A stretch of DNA of 8,638 bases from UBA6902 sp964393845 (GTDB taxonomy: Bacteria; Nitrospirota; Thermodesulfovibrionia; UBA6902). Location of the stretch: contig CAYMUX010000127.1 in the NCBI GenBank assembly GCA_964393845.1, positions 1 through 8,638 on the forward strand, in the 5' to 3' direction. Under the pieces are notes generated by a model, which saw nothing but the letters and a program-made list of their open reading frames with translations, had not been told where the DNA came from and made no database searches. How positions within the stretch are numbered: the first letter of the stretch is position 1; each line of letters opens with the position of its first letter. A program made the position numbers and the translations under genes. Below are positions 6,328-8,638 of this stretch, in pieces.

Positions 6328-6654
6328 GTTGACTTAAACTGGCAATCCTCAACATTCTGATTCATCAGAATTATTGACAACAGATAATATCTTGATTTTT
6401 ATCACCATTCATAACATGATGGTATCAATATTATTTGAGCCATCTCAAGATAACTGATAAGCAGGTATTACTTTTATCGTATGCTGAAGGTCTGGGGTAC
6501 GACTGGGGTCAGGCTTGCTTTCGTGCTTTTAACCTATCCACCATACAGGAAAGAGGGCCACGTCTTTATTAAGATCATATTTTTATTTTGAAATATTTTA
6601 TGTAATTGTATAGACTATTCGCTACTAACGAAAATTATAGGGGACAGGGCAAAA
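6328..6654. other. Non-coding spacer before the four-helix-bundle gene
   Basis: I see no gene here. It contains a perfect inverted repeat ATTCTGA-TTCA-TCAGAAT (6354-6371), the CTGGGGT repeat and GGGGTCAGGCTTGC signal described separately, and a poor promoter-like pair TTGAAA (6588-6593) and TATAGA (6609-6614) with a short 15-nt spacer. It ends in TATAGGGGACAGGGC (6637-6650), whose CAGGG serves as Shine-Dalgarno for the gene at 6655. Base composition is AT-rich up to about 6640 and changes abruptly afterwards. Confidence 0.5.
6492..6518. repeat. REP/Y1-transposase-type GGGGTCAGG signal with doubled CTGGGGT
   Basis: CTGGGGT occurs at 6492-6498 and again at 6503-6509, 11 bp apart, and the second copy runs into GGGGTCAGGCTTGC (6505-6518). 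Closely similar GGGGTCAGG-CTTGC strings are commonly found beside REP-associated (Y1/HUH, IS200-like) transposase genes in environmental bacteria. That link is from memory, and no transposase is present here. I read it as a solo or decayed end. Confidence 0.35.
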
Positions 6655-7307
6655 ATGGCTGATCAGGAAGGGTTGATTCCAAAGCATGGTGGATACCGCA
6701 AGCTAAAGAGTTTTCAGCTTGCGCAGCTCGTTTATGACGTGACAGTTCGGTTTTGCGATCGTTATGTCGAGCAGCGATCGCGTACGCATGATCAGATGGT
6801 CCAGGCGGCGCGAAGCGGAGTTCAGAACATTGCCGAAGGCAGTCAGGCTTCCGGCACATCGAAAAAGACTGAGATGAAACTGACGAATGTAGCCCGCGCC
6901 AGCCTGGAAGAGTTGCGCCTGGATTATGAAGATTATTTGCGTCAGCGGGGTTTGCCGCTCTGGACTCGGGAAGACCCGCGCCGTGAGGAGCTGATCTCCA
7001 GGCGACTGACCACCGCAGATGCGGTTGCAGAATGGGTGCGGGAAGTGTACGAGAAAGCACAAACTGGACATCATGGACTGAGGGACAGAATAGACATTAT
7101 GGACAGGATGAAAAGTCCATCGTGTCCACGTCGTCCACAAAGTCCACCTACCCCGAGATAGCAGCCAATGCCGCGCTGGTACTAATCACGGTTGCCTGTA
7201 GTCTGCTGAATCGCCAATTGTCAGCGCAGGCGGCTGGATTTGAAAATGAAGGCGGCTTTACAGAACGGTTGTATCGGAGACGCAATCAGAGCAGGAGACG
7301 CACATAA
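6655..7307 (+). pseudogene. Four-helix-bundle protein with C-terminal suffix domain, split by a one-base deletion
   Basis: From ATG 6655 (CAGGG about 6 nt upstream) the protein reads HGGYRKLKSFQLAQLVYDVT, HDQMVQAARSGVQNIAEGSQ, TEMKLTNVARASLEELRLDY. This is the four-helix-bundle family (TIGR02436-like, first described in 23S rRNA insertions), function unknown. In this frame it runs through a repeat linker and stops at TAG 7159-7161 (168 aa). The frame starting one base earlier (reading 7083-7304) contains YPEIAANAALVLITVACSLL then NRQLSAQAAGF and EGGFTERLYRRR, the four-helix-bundle suffix domain normally at the C-terminus of the same protein. Inserting one base (T) between 7082 and 7083 restores a single frame of about 217 codons. 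The gene is visibly more GC-rich than its flanks, suggesting separate acquisition. It could be a real inactivation or an assembly error. The truncated 168-aa product may still fold as a helical bundle. Confidence 0.82.
7065..7146 (+). repeat. 9-nt periodic array, TGGAC units facing GTCCA units
   Basis: TGGAC-like units start at 7065, 7074, 7082 (GGGAC), 7091 (TAGAC) and 7100. GTCCA units start at 7115, 7124, 7133 and 7142. Spacing is 9 nt throughout, except for 8 nt between 7074 and 7082. Units pair symmetrically around 7109-7110 (7100 with 7115, 7091 with 7124, 7082 with 7133), so the array can form an interrupted hairpin whose innermost stem is ATGGAC/GTCCAT (7099-7104, 7115-7120). In the restored protein frame it encodes Gly-x-x repeats followed by Ser-x-x repeats: the linker between bundle and suffix domain. 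Confidence 0.8.
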
Positions 7308-7434
7308 AAATTATCGCTTTACCGGAAAATATCTCTTCCACATCCCTCCTCTGCAGCAGGTCATCAACTTTGGGTGTAAGTATCTTCCGTCCAATTACCT
7401 TCCTATCCTTCTCTCCGATATAGTAAAGTTAAGA
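7308..7434. other. Spacer between the suffix domain and the phosphoesterase gene
   Basis: The phosphoesterase frame stays open through this stretch, but the plus-strand translation is not family-like. TATAGT (7419-7424), with a poor upstream TTACCT (7395-7400, 18-nt spacer), could be a promoter starting transcription near 7431, four nt before the ATG. The minus strand is open from 7428 down to about 7264 and reads plausible peptide (YYIGEKDRKVIGRKILTPKV), perhaps a gene fragment; I do not recognise it. Confidence 0.35.
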
Positions 7435-8571
7435 ATGAGCATCTTCTTAATTGTCTTTTTCCTGATTTACGGCTCGCTTCATCTCTATGCATTCATGAGG
7501 GCAAGATCAGCCTTGTCTTTCAGCGTAAAGGCAGGGGTTCCTCTTATTGTCTTTATGTCTGTTATGATTCTGGCCCCGGTGATTATCCGCTATCTTGAAA
7601 AACTGGAGCTTGAATTCCTTGCGCGGGTCATGTCTTACGTCGGCTACATATGGATGGGGGCCTTGATATTATTTGTCTCGTTAGCCCTTTGCATGGATAT
7701 ATACCGGTTGCTGGTCTATTTGTCCGGCTTATTGCTTAACAGAAATTTATCGGCCATGTCTCTTTCGGCAAAGTCTTCCTTCTTTATTCCGGTTATATTT
7801 GCACTATCCGCAGGCGCTTACGGTTATTTTGAAGCCGGGAATATTCGCGTTGAGCATTTAACAATAAAAACTTCAAAGATTCCGGTAGAACGTAACAGCC
7901 TTAAAATAGTCCAGATCTCGGATGTCCACGTTGGATTAATTGTAAGAGAGGAGCGGTTGAAAAGTATCATTGAAAAAATAAAGGCTGAATCACCTGATAT
8001 CCTTGTATCTACCGGTGATTTTGTGGACGGGCAGCTTAATAAACTTGAAGGGCTTGCGGAAATCTTCCAGGAAATTAAACCCGGATACGGTAAATTTGCA
8101 ATAATCGGTAATCACGAATACTTTGCAGGACTTGATCAGGCGCTGGAGTTTACCCGAAAGGCAGGATTCACTGTATTAAGAGGAGAAGAGGTTGAAGTTG
8201 CAGGGATCTATATTGCAGGCGTCGATGACCCTGCGGGCAAACAATTCGGATTGTTTAATGGACTATCTGAAAAGAAACTGCTGTCAGGGCTTGATCATGG
8301 TAAATTTAAAATCTTGCTAAAGCACAGACCCCTTGTCAACAATGAAGCAGCCGGCCTGTTTGATTTACAGCTGTCAGGTCATACTCATAAAGGGCAGATA
8401 TTCCCTTTCAGTTTGATAACGAAACTCTATTTCCCCATGCATTCAGGATATTTAAACCTCCCGGATAACTCACATCTTTATGTAAGCCGCGGGACCGGCA
8501 CTTGGGGTCCGCCGATACGTTTTCTTTCACCGCCGGAAGTGACGGTGATTGAATTGGTGCGTGAAGATTAA
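7435..8571 (+). CDS. Membrane-anchored metallophosphoesterase (YkuE-like, calcineurin-like fold), 378 aa
   Basis: The N-terminal third is hydrophobic, with four likely membrane helices (about residues 2-20, 33-53, 68-90, 115-133). The rest is a calcineurin-like phosphoesterase domain (about 155-370). All metal-binding motifs are present in order: QISDVH (Asp163, His165), GD (194-195), GNHE (225-228), the single His of LLKHRP (297) and GHTHKGQI (His316, His318). Such proteins use two metal ions to cleave phosphoesters at the membrane; relatives include YkuE and LpxH-like enzymes, so a lipid-linked or cell-envelope phosphate is a fair guess, but the substrate is unknown. The frame is open back to an ATG at 7240, but that would overlap the suffix domain, and its extra 65 residues are not family-like. 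I chose 7435, where the first membrane helix begins. No Shine-Dalgarno sequence is visible. Confidence 0.9.
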   Translation: MSIFLIVFFLIYGSLHLYAFMRARSALSFSVKAGVPLIVFMSVMILAPVIIRYLEKLELEFLARVMSYVGYIWMGALILFVSLALCMDIYRLLVYLSGLLLNRNLSAMSLSAKSSFFIPVIFALSAGAYGYFEAGNIRVEHLTIKTSKIPVERNSLKIVQISDVHVGLIVREERLKSIIEKIKAESPDILVSTGDFVDGQLNKLEGLAEIFQEIKPGYGKFAIIGNHEYFAGLDQALEFTRKAGFTVLRGEEVEVAGIYIAGVDDPAGKQFGLFNGLSEKKLLSGLDHGKFKILLKHRPLVNNEAAGLFDLQLSGHTHKGQIFPFSLITKLYFPMHSGYLNLPDNSHLYVSRGTGTWGPPIRFLSPPEVTVIELVRED

Positions 8572-8638
8572 TCCAAATGATACTTTAAAATAATGCGGAT
8601 GTTGGAAAATTATTTGTTTTTCGATTCCTTAAACGTAT
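8572..8638. other. Downstream end of window
   Basis: AT-rich sequence after the phosphoesterase stop. I see no hairpin with a T-run, no gene start and no repeat in these 67 nt. Confidence 0.5.

Noticed and set aside
7121..7129. GTGTCCAC as the right end of the IS3 remnant that begins GTGGACACC at 6095
   Set aside because: It is one of the regular GTCCA linker units of the four-helix-bundle gene; the match follows from the repeat and lies inside an unrelated gene.
6635..7140. Two minus-strand frames (141 and 145 codons) across the four-helix-bundle gene
   Set aside because: The plus-strand product is a clear family member; antisense frames are expected in GC-rich DNA.
7065..7146. CRISPR array or tandem-repeat phase-variation switch
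   Set aside because: Units are 5 bp on a 9-nt grid with no spacers of CRISPR size. Gain or loss of whole 9-nt units would keep the frame, so it is not a typical phase-variable tract; a one-base deletion explains the data better.
6655..7161. Programmed ribosomal frameshifting instead of mutation to join bundle and suffix domain
   Set aside because: No slippery heptamer is visible at the junction, and the missing base is explained by the broken 9-nt period.

Overview
The window looks like bacterial chromosome with a compact host gene backbone (mfd, a membrane glycosyltransferase-like gene, a membrane-anchored metallophosphoesterase), interrupted by accessory DNA in several states of decay. By eye the style of the Mfd and phosphoesterase proteins, together with BRO-N, four-helix-bundle-suffix and IS3 debris, fits an uncultured environmental Gram-negative lineage such as Nitrospirota or a deltaproteobacterial relative. 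That is inference; no rRNA or other marker is present to settle it.

Layout. 1-675 (minus strand): a two-gene accessory module. Its leading gene is only a 70-codon relic in which the N-terminal and C-terminal ends of a large SNF2-type helicase have been joined in frame. It is followed 42 nt later by a BRO-N domain gene that runs off the window and carries a perfect palindrome inside its coding sequence. A 25-bp inverted repeat sits just in front of the relic. 676-873: the divergent intergenic region, ending in an extended -10 promoter that would start the mfd transcript at or next to its ATG. 874-4014: full-length mfd. 4015-4539: AT-rich spacer with a candidate promoter. 4540-6084: polytopic membrane protein, probably a GT-C type glycosyltransferase. 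6095-6266: truncated and frameshifted IS3-family orfA remnant. 6267-6654: non-coding, with a probable terminator, inverted repeats and a GGGGTCAGGCTTGC signal of the sort often seen beside REP/Y1-transposase elements. 6655-7307: a visibly more GC-rich four-helix-bundle gene with a C-terminal suffix domain, split by a one-base deletion that can be placed inside a 9-nt repeat linker. 7435-8571: membrane-anchored metallophosphoesterase.

How the parts relate. The three backbone genes are all on the plus strand but are separated by long gaps, so they are probably transcribed singly. None of the three has a recognisable Shine-Dalgarno sequence, whereas the accessory genes (BRO, IS3 remnant, four-helix bundle) do. 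I see no intact new defence or mobile system. The most informative signals are relics: the helicase deletion fusion, and the linker whose repeat period breaks from 9 to 8 exactly where the reading frame is lost.
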